Below are positions 16,416-25,433 of a stretch of DNA of 64,000 nt, piece after piece; within the stretch, counting starts at the first letter, position 1; each line of letters starts with the position of its first letter. The position numbers and the translations under genes are program-made. Origin of the DNA: Paenibacillus phoenicis (lineage in GTDB: Bacteria > Bacillota > Bacilli > Paenibacillales > Paenibacillaceae); NCBI RefSeq assembly GCF_034718895.1, contig NZ_JAYERP010000002.1, forward strand, positions 1 to 64,000, in the 5' to 3' direction. The notes beneath the pieces are model-generated. The model did not search any database. It was not told the DNA's origin and worked only from the letters and a program-made list of their open reading frames with translations.

Positions 16416-17180
16416 TCAAGCAACATCCCGTTTTTTAAACGTAACAAAGCTTACTGCAAGAAACAAGATCAAATAGGCGGCGATCACCACGGAGGAGAAG
16501 GTTAACGTCATGCCCGGCATCGGCGGATTCCCGTTTAGGTATACCGTTAAATCGGCGTTGGCGAAGATGAGATACTTGGCGAAGGCGTATCTCGAAAGCA
16601 AGGCCACCACCAGTTCCTCCAGCACAACAATGAACATGCCGATCCCAATTGTCGCTCCTGTCGAACGAGTCAGAATGCTTACTAGAAAAGTGATCGTAAC
16701 GTAAACAACGGTATAAATGAACTGATACAAGGCGCTGGTTAGAACTTCGCTCCAGCCGATTCCCTGCACGCTGGCAGATCCGAATCCGTAGATCAGCCCG
16801 CCGCCCAACAGGGCAATCGCCAGTGAAAAGACGAAGAGAGACATCGTGAACAGCAGCACAGCCACGTATTTAGAGGCCAAGATACGGCTGCGACTTTGCG
16901 AGCGGATCAGCAGCAGCTTGATCGTCCCCAGACTGTGCTCCTTCGCCACAATCCCTGCGGTACAAATAATGACCAGCAAGGTCATCATTTGACCTAAGCC
17001 GTTTCGGGACATGGCCATTAACGCAAAATCCAGGAACCCTACCGACTGCTGCGAGAAAGTGTGCATCATGTACAGCATCCCGGCAATCGACGCGGCGATC
17101 AGCGTATAAGGGACGATAAAGCTGTCCTTCTTGGACATCTTAAGCCATTCGTTCACAACAAGCGGTGTAAATTTACGCAA
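16416..17180 (-). CDS. ABC-2 type permease
   Basis: A 254-residue membrane protein with six predicted helices. VAKEHSLGTIKLLLIRSQSR after the second helix is a typical ABC-2 (NatB/BcrB-like) loop. It overlaps the 3' end of the upstream ATPase gene by 8 bp, which supports translational coupling. It forms a second, separate exporter next to the GntR-linked one. The substrate is unknown; peptide antibiotics are possible for this class. Confidence 0.82.
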   Translation of the reverse strand: MRKFTPLVVNEWLKMSKKDSFIVPYTLIAASIAGMLYMMHTFSQQSVGFLDFALMAMSRNGLGQMMTLLVIICTAGIVAKEHSLGTIKLLLIRSQSRSRILASKYVAVLLFTMSLFVFSLAIALLGGGLIYGFGSASVQGIGWSEVLTSALYQFIYTVVYVTITFLVSILTRSTGATIGIGMFIVVLEELVVALLSRYAFAKYLIFANADLTVYLNGNPPMPGMTLTFSSVVIAAYLILFLAVSFVTFKKRDVA

Positions 17181-18189
17181 TTTGGTTTCCTCCCGTCCAT
17201 TTCAAGAATTCGTCTTCCAACGATTGCTTAACTTCTTCGATCCGGTAGATGGCGATCCCTTCGCTGCCCAGCGCGCCAACGACGCGTGGGATATAGCTGT
17301 CGCGTACGGCGACCGTCACTTCGCCCCGTTCCGGAGACATCCCCAGCAGGCGGATTTCTTCCATCCGGATGAGTCGGGCTTTCGCCGCTTCGGCATCGCT
17401 GACCCGGAACGTCACGTTCACCCGTTCCTCGGTTTTCTCTGCCGCCTCACCTAGGGCGCGTTCGGTCACGAACTTCCCTTCCTGAATGACGACCACGCGG
17501 CTGCACATCAGCTCCATTTCGGCCAGCAAATGGCTGGAGACCAGCACAGCAATCCCTTCCTCGACCGCAACGCGCTTCAGATAGTCGCGCATTTCCCGAA
17601 TCCCGGCCGGATCCAGCCCGTTGGTCGGCTCATCGAGAATCAGAATCGACGGCCGATGCAATAAAGCCTGCGCGATGCCCAGGCGCTGACGCATGCCTAG
17701 CGAGTACGCTTTTACACGTTTTTTCATCGCCTTCTCCAAGCCTACCAGCCGGGTGACCTCCTGAATCCGCTCCTCCGTAATCCCTTCGCTCATTCGCGCG
17801 TACTGCTTCAGATTGTCATATCCGGTCATGTACGGGTAAAACTCCGGATTCTCAATAATCGCGCCAACGTGGGCGATCGCTTGGGTGAAATGATTCCGGA
17901 TACTAAATCCTTTGATCTGGACATCGCCCTCCGTCATTCCGATCAGACCCACGATCATCCGAATCGTGGTCGTCTTCCCTGCACCGTTAGGTCCGAGCAG
18001 ACCCACAATTTCTCCCCGTCGAATTTCGAAAGACAGCTTATCAACAATCCGTTTGCTGCCAATCGCCTTCGTCACCTGTTGTACCGACAAGACGACCGGC
18101 TCTTGTCCCTGCTCTTGTCCCTGCAATTTCGCCGCATCCGCTCCAAAGCCCGGGGCGACATTTTCAATAGACTGATGCTGCACGTTCAC
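17173..18189 (-). CDS. ABC transporter ATPase, BcrA-like
   Basis: A 339-residue ATPase with Walker A LLGPNGAGKTT, signature YSLGMRQRLGIA, Walker B ILILDEPTNGLDP and H-switch SSHLL. The C-terminal region after about residue 240 is the extension seen in drug or bacitracin exporters. The unusual N terminus has about 45 residues before the domain, with a small QGQEQGQE repeat. The GTG at 18189 follows AAAAGGAGTGA and is preferred to the upstream ATG at 18240. It forms an operon with the overlapping permease. Confidence 0.85.
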   Translation of the reverse strand: MNVQHQSIENVAPGFGADAAKLQGQEQGQEPVVLSVQQVTKAIGSKRIVDKLSFEIRRGEIVGLLGPNGAGKTTTIRMIVGLIGMTEGDVQIKGFSIRNHFTQAIAHVGAIIENPEFYPYMTGYDNLKQYARMSEGITEERIQEVTRLVGLEKAMKKRVKAYSLGMRQRLGIAQALLHRPSILILDEPTNGLDPAGIREMRDYLKRVAVEEGIAVLVSSHLLAEMELMCSRVVVIQEGKFVTERALGEAAEKTEERVNVTFRVSDAEAAKARLIRMEEIRLLGMSPERGEVTVAVRDSYIPRVVGALGSEGIAIYRIEEVKQSLEDEFLKWTGGNQIA

Positions 18190-18348
18190 TTTATTCACTC
18201 CTTTTGATCGATGCTCTGAAATGTGATACTGGAATGCCATGTACCTGAATGCGAGTTCTTGATTGTGCTACGTTTCGATTCCATGGTTTCGAGTCGTTGT
18301 ATTAGTGTTATAGTTAAATAGTACACTGGGTCATTGATATTGTCAACA

Positions 18349-18534
18349 CTAACGGAACGTAGAGACGTTATTTGTCATTTCCCGCGGCATTTCCCGAGCT
18401 AACGGAACAGGGAGACCTTATTTTGGGAAAAAGCGGCCAATCCAGCGGCTTCCCGTTCAAATAGCGCTCCTGGGTTCCGTTAGAAATGGATGAGGGCCTT
18501 GTGACCTACGAATAAGGTCCGTACGTTCCGTTAC
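18349..18534. repeat. Four-unit 26-nt repeat, class B, locus 1
   Basis: Units lie at 18349-18374 and 18399-18424 (direct, CTAACGGAAC...TTATTT) and at 18458-18483 and 18509-18534 (inverted, ...GTTCCGTTA). Start-to-start spacing is 50, 59 and 51 bp. Units 1/4 and 2/3 are complementary, giving a long nested hairpin with an unpaired centre of 33 bp. It lies between the ABC ATPase promoter region and the ilvA terminator, and fills most of the gap 18241-18631. Confidence 0.8.
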
Positions 18535-18565
18535 AGTCACGTTCCCGATCCAGACCTCCATGCAT

Positions 18566-18602
18566 ACCAAAAAGCCCTCCCCGACCAAAGTCGAAGAGGG
18601 CT
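18566..18602 (-). terminator. ilvA terminator
   Basis: AGCCCTC pairs with GAGGGCT and is followed by TTTTTGG on the minus strand, 30 bp after the ilvA stop. Confidence 0.85.
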
Positions 18603-18631
18603 GCTCGCCTCTAAATTTTTTCGCTTCCAGC

Positions 18632-19894
18632 TTATATCAGCAAATTAAACAAATTCAAATCCCGATTCAGCTCGGTATATACGATGCCTTTCGCGGACAT
18701 GCGCCCGATCAATGGTTCGTAATCCGCTTTGTCGCTCAGCTCGATGCCAACCAAGGCCGGGCCGTTCTCTTTGTTGTGCTTCTTCGTGTACTCGAACCGC
18801 GTGATGTCGTCGTTTGGCCCCAGCACCTCTTCCAAGAATTCGCGAAGCGCTCCGGCCCGCTGCGGGAAATTAATCAAGAAATAGTGCTTCAGCCCTTCAT
18901 AGATCAGTGACCGTTCCTTCATTTCCTGCATCCGGTCGATGTCGTTGTTACCGCCGCTGATGACACAGACCACCGTCTTCCCGCGGATTTGGTCACGGTA
19001 CATATCGAGTGCCGAGACTGGCAACGCCCCTGCTGGTTCTACAACGATGGCACTATCGTTGTAGAGCTCCAAAATCGTCGTACATGCCTTGCCTTCCGGA
19101 ACCTGAACGATGTCGTCCAGGAGGTTGGCGCAAATTTCGTAATTCAAATCGCCAACCCGCTTCACCGCCGCGCCGTCCACAAATTTATCGATCGATTCCA
19201 GCGTGACAACCTGCTTCTGCCTTAACGCTTCCGTCATGGACGCCGCACCGGACGGTTCAACGCCGATGATCTTCGTATCAGGGCTTACCGTCTTCAAGTA
19301 AGTCCCGATGCCCGACACCAACCCGCCGCCGCCGATGGTGACGAAGACGTAATCCGCCGGTGTAGTCAGGCTTTCCATAATCTCCATGCCGATCGTCCCG
19401 TTCCCGGCAACAATCTTCGGATCGTCAAACGGGTGAATGAACGTCATCCCGCCTTCCTGGCAGGCTTTCATCGCCTCCGCATAAGCATCATCGTAGGTGT
19501 CACCGATCAGAACGACCTCCACATGCTCGCCGCCAAATCTTTTGACCTGCTTGATTTTCTGGTTCGGTGTCGTGCTGGGCATATAGATTTTCCCTTGAAT
19601 GCCTAGCGCATTGCAGGAGAACGCTACGCCCTGCGCATGGTTGCCGGCGCTCGCGCACACGATTCCGCGCTTCAGATCTTCGGGCTGCAGGCTGCGAATC
19701 ATGTTGTACGCCCCACGGATCTTGAAGGAGCGCACGACCTGCAGATCCTCCCTTTTTAAATACACATTGCATTCATATCTAGCCGATAACGTTGCGTCGA
19801 GCTGCAACGGAGTTCGGATGACCACTTCCTTCAGCACGTGATGCGCTTTGACGATGTCTTCCATGCCTACCGTTTGTCGTTCCGCCTGATTCAT
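18632..19894 (-). CDS. ilvA: Threonine dehydratase, biosynthetic
   Basis: A PLP-dependent enzyme making 2-oxobutyrate from threonine, the first step of isoleucine synthesis. The Schiff-base lysine is K58 in SFKIRGAYN, the phosphate-binding loop is TIGGGGLVSG, and the C-terminal ACT-like regulatory domain starts about residue 330 (HYFLINFPQRAGALREFLEE). At 420 residues it is the short Bacillus-type form with one regulatory domain. GAGGAG precedes the ATG. I see no T-box leader. The other ilv genes are not in the window. Confidence 0.93.
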   Translation of the reverse strand: MNQAERQTVGMEDIVKAHHVLKEVVIRTPLQLDATLSARYECNVYLKREDLQVVRSFKIRGAYNMIRSLQPEDLKRGIVCASAGNHAQGVAFSCNALGIQGKIYMPSTTPNQKIKQVKRFGGEHVEVVLIGDTYDDAYAEAMKACQEGGMTFIHPFDDPKIVAGNGTIGMEIMESLTTPADYVFVTIGGGGLVSGIGTYLKTVSPDTKIIGVEPSGAASMTEALRQKQVVTLESIDKFVDGAAVKRVGDLNYEICANLLDDIVQVPEGKACTTILELYNDSAIVVEPAGALPVSALDMYRDQIRGKTVVCVISGGNNDIDRMQEMKERSLIYEGLKHYFLINFPQRAGALREFLEEVLGPNDDITRFEYTKKHNKENGPALVGIELSDKADYEPLIGRMSAKGIVYTELNRDLNLFNLLI

Positions 19895-19983
19895 CTATTT
19901 CTCCTCGCTTTAACTGAGTTCTCTCATTCTAATAAAGGTACACCTGAAACCGCCTCCGGTTCAAGTTATTTTGTACAGTCAGG

Positions 19984-20030
19984 GAAACGCCCCTCCGTAC
20001 GGGCAAATGCTCCCGGCTCGGAAGGGCGTT
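19984..20030 (-). terminator. Terminator of the small gene upstream of ilvA
   Basis: AACGCCCTTCCG and CGGAGGGGCGTT form the stem on the minus strand, followed by TCCCTG and only three T. It separates the 20049 gene from ilvA. Confidence 0.65.
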
Positions 20031-20048
20031 TACGTTCGAACCTATAGC

Positions 20049-20270
20049 TTAACGTTTCTTTGGTATTAGACGGTCATCGGTATGACCTTTCGAGTTCGTC
20101 TCTTGGGACAGCTCGGTCAGCTCCCATTCCATCGTGCCGTACACGGGGTCGGAAGGGAACTCCTCGCCTTTTTGCAAATAGACTTCCCGTCCCAGCTCAT
20201 CCCGGTAAACGCCGTCGACTTCCACTTCTTCGCGCGAGACCGGTAGCATTTCCTTCATTTTGTCGCTCAT
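20049..20270 (-). CDS. Conserved-looking small protein of unknown function
   Basis: A 73-residue soluble protein. It contains VDGVYRDELGREVYLQKGE followed by EFPSDPVYGTMEWEL, a compact beta-rich pattern similar to small Bacillus/Paenibacillus proteins with a GxY...G..F..D....W.L layout. The ATG at 20270 follows GGGAGG with ten-base spacing, better supported than the longer frame to 20336. It lies just after purD but ends with its own terminator. No function is assigned. Confidence 0.65.
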   Translation of the reverse strand: MSDKMKEMLPVSREEVEVDGVYRDELGREVYLQKGEEFPSDPVYGTMEWELTELSQETNSKGHTDDRLIPKKR

Positions 20271-20376
20271 GATGATGCCGCCTCCCATTCGAGTATTACA
20301 GGGACTCAGAAGAAAATCCCCAATATCCCTTAACATGCTCGAAAGGGCAGCGGATTATCCTTGACGGATCATCTCA

Positions 20377-21648
20377 CTAGACGAGCGCCTTCGCGGCAAT
20401 ATCCGACCGTTGATGCTTGCCCTCGAACGTAATGAGGTTCGCTGCCTCATAGGCTTTGTCCCGGGCTTCGGCAATCGATTGTCCCAGGCCAACCACGCCA
20501 AGCACACGCCCGCCGTTCGTGACCCACTCGCCTGCTTCGTTCTTCGACGTGCCGGCATGGAACACCAACGCCCCTGCAGCCTGCGCTTCCTCCAGCCCGC
20601 GGATCGGCAGGCCCTTCGGATAGAAAGCCGGATAACCGCCGGAGGCCAGCACAACGCAAACCGCCGCTTCCTCGCTCCACTCGATATCTACTTGATCCAA
20701 CGTCCCATTTACCGCTGCCAAGAAAATCTCCAGCAGATCACTCTTCAAACGCGGCAGAACAACCTGGGTTTCCGGATCGCCAAAACGGGCGTTAAATTCG
20801 ATTGTCTTCGGTTTGCCGTCCGGCGTAATCATCAACCCCGCAAACAGCACGCCGCGGAACGGCCGGCCTTCCGCAACCATGGCCTTCGCGGTTGGTTTGA
20901 TGATCGTTTCGATAGCCTCTTCGATAATCGAATCCGCGATATGCGGCAACGGGGAGTAGGTTCCCATGCCGCCGGTGTTCGGGCCTTTGTCACCGTCATA
21001 CACCTGCTTGTGGTCTTGCGCCGCAACCATAGGACGGACGGTTTCCCCGTCGACAAACGACAGGATCGACATTTCCTGTCCTTCAAGAAACTCCTCGATC
21101 ACGACCTGGCTGCCGGATTCGCCAAACACTTTGTCAACCATGATGTTCTTTAGAGCTGTTTCCGCCTCTTCGCGAGTGAAGGCGACCGTTACACCTTTGC
21201 CTGCGGCAAGCCCGTCCGCTTTAATCACGATTGGCACCGGACGGCTTTGGAGATACTTAAGCGCCTGCTCGTACTTGTCGAACTTTTCGTATGCGGCGGT
21301 CGGAATGTTGTATTTTTTCAATAGATCCTTCATAAACGTCTTGCTGCCCTCGATATGCGCAGCATTCTTACGCGGACCAAATACCGGGATGTTCTTGGCT
21401 TCGAATACATCCACGATGCCGTCTGCGAGCGGATCGTCCGGACCTACGACGACCAGGCCCACACGCTTCTCCTCCGCAAAAGCCGCCAGCTTATCGAATT
21501 CGTTCACCTGAATCGGCACCAGCTCGGCGATTTGTCCGATCCCCGCGTTCCCCGGAGCGCAATAAATCTTATCGGCCTTCGGGCTTTTCGCCAGGCTCCA
21601 GCAGATCGCGTGCTCACGCCCTCCGGCGCCAATCACCAAAATATCCAT
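20377..21648 (-). CDS. purD: Phosphoribosylamine-glycine ligase
   Basis: An ATP-grasp enzyme forming GAR from phosphoribosylamine and glycine, the second step of purine synthesis. The N-terminal domain opens VIGAGGREHAICW. The ATP-binding loop is VIKADGLAAGKGV, then MGTYSPLPH and the metal-binding IEFNARFGDPETQVVLPRL. Full length at 423 residues. It is the last pur gene, separated from purH by a 301-bp gap that carries a class A repeat, so its transcription may not simply follow purH. Confidence 0.96.
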   Translation of the reverse strand: MDILVIGAGGREHAICWSLAKSPKADKIYCAPGNAGIGQIAELVPIQVNEFDKLAAFAEEKRVGLVVVGPDDPLADGIVDVFEAKNIPVFGPRKNAAHIEGSKTFMKDLLKKYNIPTAAYEKFDKYEQALKYLQSRPVPIVIKADGLAAGKGVTVAFTREEAETALKNIMVDKVFGESGSQVVIEEFLEGQEMSILSFVDGETVRPMVAAQDHKQVYDGDKGPNTGGMGTYSPLPHIADSIIEEAIETIIKPTAKAMVAEGRPFRGVLFAGLMITPDGKPKTIEFNARFGDPETQVVLPRLKSDLLEIFLAAVNGTLDQVDIEWSEEAAVCVVLASGGYPAFYPKGLPIRGLEEAQAAGALVFHAGTSKNEAGEWVTNGGRVLGVVGLGQSIAEARDKAYEAANLITFEGKHQRSDIAAKALV

Positions 21649-21690
21649 AGTCTCCTCCCTCGCTTCTGAATAGTTAGTTAACTAAATGAA

Positions 21691-21881
21691 ATAACTTGAA
21701 ATTCTACTGTTAATTTTGCACCTTACCCGCATTTGAACGAAACTAACTGGAAAATGTACCGCTAATTTAAGCTCAAAACGTTGATGAAGGCATTTTCGCT
21801 CAAATTAACGGCAGGTTTTACAGTTAAGTAGGCAAAATCAAGCGTTACGGCTGAAATAACAGTAGGTTTTACAGCTATTTG
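21691..21881. repeat. Four-unit 26-nt repeat, class A, locus 2, between purH and purD
   Basis: Units lie at 21691-21716, 21743-21768, 21805-21830 and 21856-21881, with spacing 52, 62 and 51, identical to locus 1. Ends are (A/C/T)TAAC and TAATTT or a variant. The first spacer shares CCCGCATTTGAA with locus 3. It sits inside the purine operon and occupies almost the whole purH-purD gap. Confidence 0.75.
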
Positions 21882-21904
21882 CCCACGCACGTTTGTGCGT
21901 CTGC

Positions 21905-21938
21905 GAAAAGACGGCAGGCCGCCGCAGCGGTCTGCCGT
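21905..21938 (-). terminator. Weak hairpin after purH
   Basis: ACGGCAG pairs with CTGCCGT on the minus strand, followed by CTTTTCG, about 12 bp after the purH stop. The short T tract suggests attenuation or processing more than full termination. Confidence 0.45.
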
Positions 21939-21949
21939 TTGCCTTTAAC

Positions 21950-23497
21950 CTAGTGTTTGAAATGGCGCACGCCGGTGAAGACCATCGCGATGCCGTGCTC
22001 GTTGGCAACTTTGATGGACTCCTCGTCCTTCACGGAGCCGCCCGGTTGGATAATCGCCGTGATCCCGGCTTTGGCAGCCGCTTCGACCGTGTCGCCCATC
22101 GGGAAGAACGCGTCCGACGCCAAGACGCTGCCTTTCGCTTTCTCTCCCGCTTGCTCGATCGCGATCTTCGCTGCACCTACGCGGTTCATTTGCCCCGCGC
22201 CAACGCCAATGGTCATATCGTCCTTCGCCAAGACAATCGCGTTCGACTTCACATGTTTAACCACTTTCCAGCCAAACAGCAGCTGTTTCAACTCTTCTTC
22301 GGTTGGCTTGCGATCGGTTACGACCGTCAAGTCGGACTCTTTCAGCGTATGCACATCGCTTTCTTGCACGACCATCCCGCCGTCGATCGAGGTGACAACA
22401 AACTGGCTGCTGCGGCTCGCGCCCAGCTCCAGTCCGCCAAGCTTCAGCAGACGGAGGTTTTTCTTCTTCGTAAGAATCTCCAGCGCTTCTTCCGTGAAGC
22501 CTGGCGCCAAAATAATCTCCAGGAAAATCTCCTTCATCAGCATCGCCGTATCTGCATCAATGATGCGGTTGGCAGCGACGATCCCGCCGAAGATCGATAC
22601 CGGATCGGCCTCGTACGCTTTCTTGTAAGCTTCCAATACGCTGGCGCCCACGCTAACGCCGCAAGGATTCATATGCTTGACCGCGACGACCGCCGGCTCG
22701 TCAAATTCCTTAACGATTTGCAGCGCCGCGTTCGCATCGTTGATGTTATTATAGGAAAGCTCCTTGCCGTGGAGTTGCTCTGCATTCGTCAGCGTGTCCG
22801 CTGCTGCCAACGGTTTGCGGTAAAACGCCGCTTTTTGATGCGGATTTTCGCCATAACGCAAATCTTGAATTTTCTCGTAGGTGACCGTGAAACGCTCTGG
22901 CAACGGATCACCCGTCACCTTCGACAAGTAATCGGAGATCAAGGCATCGTATGCCGCCGTATGGCGGAAAACTTTGGCCGCAAGCCGTTTACGCGTTTCA
23001 AATGTCGTATCGCCGCCCGCACGCACTTCTTCAAGCACGGTTCCATAGTCAGCTGCGTCGACTACAACGGTGACAAACGCATGGTTTTTCGCAGCCGAAC
23101 GAAGCATCGTAGGCCCGCCGATGTCGATATTTTCGATGGCGTCCTCATAGGTGACGTCCGGTTTCGCGATCGTTTCTTGGAACGGGTACAGGTTGACGAT
23201 CACCAGGTCGATATAATCCAATCCCAGTTCCTTCATCTGTGCTTGGTGCTCCTCGCTGTCGCGCACCGCCAGCAGCCCGCTATGCACGGCAGGATGCAGC
23301 GTTTTAACGCGTCCGTCGAGGATTTCCGGGAACCCGGTGACATCGGAAATTCCGATCACCGGTACGCCTTCCTTCGCCAGCAGGTTTTTTGTGCCCCCCG
23401 TCGAAATGATTTCCACACCCAGCTGCGACAGCTCGCGGCAAAAATCCACGATACCTGTTTTATCCGACACGCTTACGAGCGCTCTTTTCATACTCAC
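21950..23497 (-). CDS. purH: Bifunctional AICAR formyltransferase / IMP cyclohydrolase
   Basis: Catalyses the last two steps to IMP. The N-terminal cyclohydrolase domain has [23 protein letters not shown] and [10 protein letters not shown]. The C-terminal formyltransferase domain has [25 protein letters not shown] and the closing [18 protein letters not shown]. Full length. A GTG at 23497, eight bases after AAAGGAGG, is the best start; an ATG two codons on is the alternative. The gap to purN is 132 bp without a clear terminator. Confidence 0.95.
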   Translation of the reverse strand: MSMKRALVSVSDKTGIVDFCRELSQLGVEIISTGGTKNLLAKEGVPVIGISDVTGFPEILDGRVKTLHPAVHSGLLAVRDSEEHQAQMKELGLDYIDLVIVNLYPFQETIAKPDVTYEDAIENIDIGGPTMLRSAAKNHAFVTVVVDAADYGTVLEEVRAGGDTTFETRKRLAAKVFRHTAAYDALISDYLSKVTGDPLPERFTVTYEKIQDLRYGENPHQKAAFYRKPLAAADTLTNAEQLHGKELSYNNINDANAALQIVKEFDEPAVVAVKHMNPCGVSVGASVLEAYKKAYEADPVSIFGGIVAANRIIDADTAMLMKEIFLEIILAPGFTEEALEILTKKKNLRLLKLGGLELGASRSSQFVVTSIDGGMVVQESDVHTLKESDLTVVTDRKPTEEELKQLLFGWKVVKHVKSNAIVLAKDDMTIGVGAGQMNRVGAAKIAIEQAGEKAKGSVLASDAFFPMGDTVEAAAKAGITAIIQPGGSVKDEESIKVANEHGIAMVFTGVRHFKH

Positions 23498-23629
23498 AAT
23501 CGGCTCCTCCTTTATTTTGGCGAATCCTGCCCCCGATATTTCTCGGGAAATATCGAAACCCTGCATCTGTTCTAAAAGCTATCCGATAATCCTGAAAACT
23601 CCTGTAGACAAGCGTTTTTTCGGCGCTGT

Positions 23630-24247
23630 CTATTCCGACAGAATCGTCACTTTTCTTCCTTCCACGCGCACGCGGTTCTTCGCGAACCACGACACGACCT
23701 GCGGATATAAGCGCCCTTCGGCCGCATGGATCTTGGCTTCGAGCGATTCCAGCGTATCGTCCGCCGTAATCTCCACCGCCGCCTGAGCAACCACTGCGCC
23801 GGTGTCCATGCCGCCGTCAACCAAATGAACCGTAACTCCCGTCATTTTTACGCCGTAGTCCCAAGCCTGCCCAATCGCATTTTTTCCCGGAAAAGCCGGC
23901 AGTAACGATGGATGAATATTAATCATGCGCCCGGCGTACGGCTCAACCAACACCGAAGTGAGCAACCGCATGTATCCGGCCAGCACAACCAAATCGATTT
24001 GGCGCTTGTCCAGCTCGGCAGCAATTTCCGCCTCATAATCTTCTCGACGCGCATAGGCCTTCGGGTCAAAAAGATAGCATTCCACGCCGGCTTGGCGGGC
24101 CCGTTCGACGACAAAGGCCTGCGGCTTATCGCAAACGAGCAACACTATCTCAGCGTCCAGCTCGCCCGACCGCGTCGCGTCGAGCAAATTCTGAAAATTA
24201 CTGCCGTTCCCCGAGGCAAACACGGCAATCCGGTATTTCGCTCCCAT
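23630..24247 (-). CDS. purN: Phosphoribosylglycinamide formyltransferase
   Basis: A folate-dependent GAR transformylase, step three of purine synthesis. The N-terminal nucleotide-binding loop is FASGNGSNFQNLL, the folate and catalytic region is GYMRLL...INIHPSLLPAFPGKNA, and HLVDGGMDTGAVVAQ carries the catalytic Asp. 205 residues is the usual length. Its start overlaps the purM stop by one base, so translation is coupled. Confidence 0.95.
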   Translation of the reverse strand: MGAKYRIAVFASGNGSNFQNLLDATRSGELDAEIVLLVCDKPQAFVVERARQAGVECYLFDPKAYARREDYEAEIAAELDKRQIDLVVLAGYMRLLTSVLVEPYAGRMINIHPSLLPAFPGKNAIGQAWDYGVKMTGVTVHLVDGGMDTGAVVAQAAVEITADDTLESLEAKIHAAEGRLYPQVVSWFAKNRVRVEGRKVTILSE

Positions 24248-25290
24248 TAGACATCCGCTCCTGCAAAAGTCACGACCCGCTGTCCTTCCGTCACTTTACC
24301 GATCACGTAAGGCGTTTCTCCTGCTTGTTCCAACGTAGCGACCGCAGCCTCAGCCTGATCCTCCGCCACAACAATCACGAGCCCGACGCCCATGTTAAAC
24401 GTCGTAAACATATCGCGGTTGCTCACGTTCCCTGTCTTCTGCAGCAAGTCGAAGATCGGCAAAATCGGCCAAGACCCGTAGTTGATCTCCACGTTTACGC
24501 CTTCCGGCAGAACGCGAGGGATATTCTCGATGAAGCCGCCGCCCGTAATGTGAGCCATCCCCTTCACATCCACCTGCTCCAGCAGGGACAATACCGGCTT
24601 CACATACAGCTTGGTTGGCGTGAGCAACACGTCGCCCAACGACTCCCCGCCTAACTCCGGCAGCTTGTCGGTCAATGCGTAGCCCGCTTCTTCCAGCAAG
24701 AGCTTGCGAACCAGCGAGAACCCGTTGCTGTGCACGCCGCTGGACGCCAGACCAATCACCGTGTCGCCAGGGGTAATGCGGCTGCCGTTTACGATCTTGC
24801 TCTTGTCAACGACACCCACCGTAAACCCGGCGATGTCGTACTCGCCTTCACTGTACATGCCCGGCATCTCAGCGGTCTCGCCGCCGATCAATGCGCAGCC
24901 CGACCTACTGCAGCCTTCCGCGATGCCGGCGACAATGGCCTCGATTTTTTCAGGGACAACCTTATCGCACGCCAAATAATCGAGGAAAAAGAGCGGCTCC
25001 GCCCCCTGCACGACGATATCGTTTACGCACATCGCTACCGCATCGATGCCGATCGTATCGTGCTTATCCATCGCAAAGGCAATTTTCAGCTTCGTGCCCA
25101 CGCCGTCCGTTCCCGACACGAGCACCGGCTCCGCGTACTTGTCCTTGTTCAATCCGAACAAAGCGCCAAATCCGCCAAGATCGGTCATCACTTCCGGCCG
25201 GAACGTCCGTTTGACGTGCTTTTTCATGCGCTCTACCGCTTCATTCCCGGCTGCGATATCGACGCCGGCTTTCTTATATGCTTCAGACAC
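24247..25290 (-). CDS. purM: Phosphoribosylformylglycinamidine cyclo-ligase
   Basis: AIR synthetase, an ATP-dependent ring closure. Motifs include [17 protein letters not shown], the metal/ATP segment [27 protein letters not shown] and [16 protein letters not shown]. The GTG at 25290 ([12 protein letters not shown]) is chosen over the longer frame because AAGGAG lies upstream and family members begin at this point. The gap to purF is 143 bp. Confidence 0.95.
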   Translation of the reverse strand: MSEAYKKAGVDIAAGNEAVERMKKHVKRTFRPEVMTDLGGFGALFGLNKDKYAEPVLVSGTDGVGTKLKIAFAMDKHDTIGIDAVAMCVNDIVVQGAEPLFFLDYLACDKVVPEKIEAIVAGIAEGCSRSGCALIGGETAEMPGMYSEGEYDIAGFTVGVVDKSKIVNGSRITPGDTVIGLASSGVHSNGFSLVRKLLLEEAGYALTDKLPELGGESLGDVLLTPTKLYVKPVLSLLEQVDVKGMAHITGGGFIENIPRVLPEGVNVEINYGSWPILPIFDLLQKTGNVSNRDMFTTFNMGVGLVIVVAEDQAEAAVATLEQAGETPYVIGKVTEGQRVVTFAGADV

Positions 25291-25433
25291 GAGAGGGACC
25301 CACTCCTTTAACTTTTTGAACACGAGGAAACCATTTATCCAATCAATTCATCACGTGAAATAAGTCGAATCTACGCAAAACACCCGTCACGAGTCGGATG
25401 GCACAAGACACGAATCGCTAAACGCTAACGAAT

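Noticed and set aside
18349..18534. CRISPR array reading of the 26-nt units with 24-bp gaps
   Set aside because: Repeat and spacer sizes look CRISPR-like, but there are only two direct plus two inverted imperfect copies, the gaps are partly conserved between loci, and no cas gene is present.
19895..20048. T-box leader upstream of ilvA
   Set aside because: No GGGTGG or specifier-stem arrangement is visible and the gap is short, so only a short leader with the previous gene's terminator is supported.
23498..23566. Longer purH start at the first in-frame codon
   Set aside because: The extra residues lack family similarity, and the GTG at 23497 has the correctly spaced ribosome site.
21893..23575. 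Long open frame antisense to purH
   Set aside because: It lies fully opposite purH, has no ribosome site, and its composition follows the GC bias of the sense gene.
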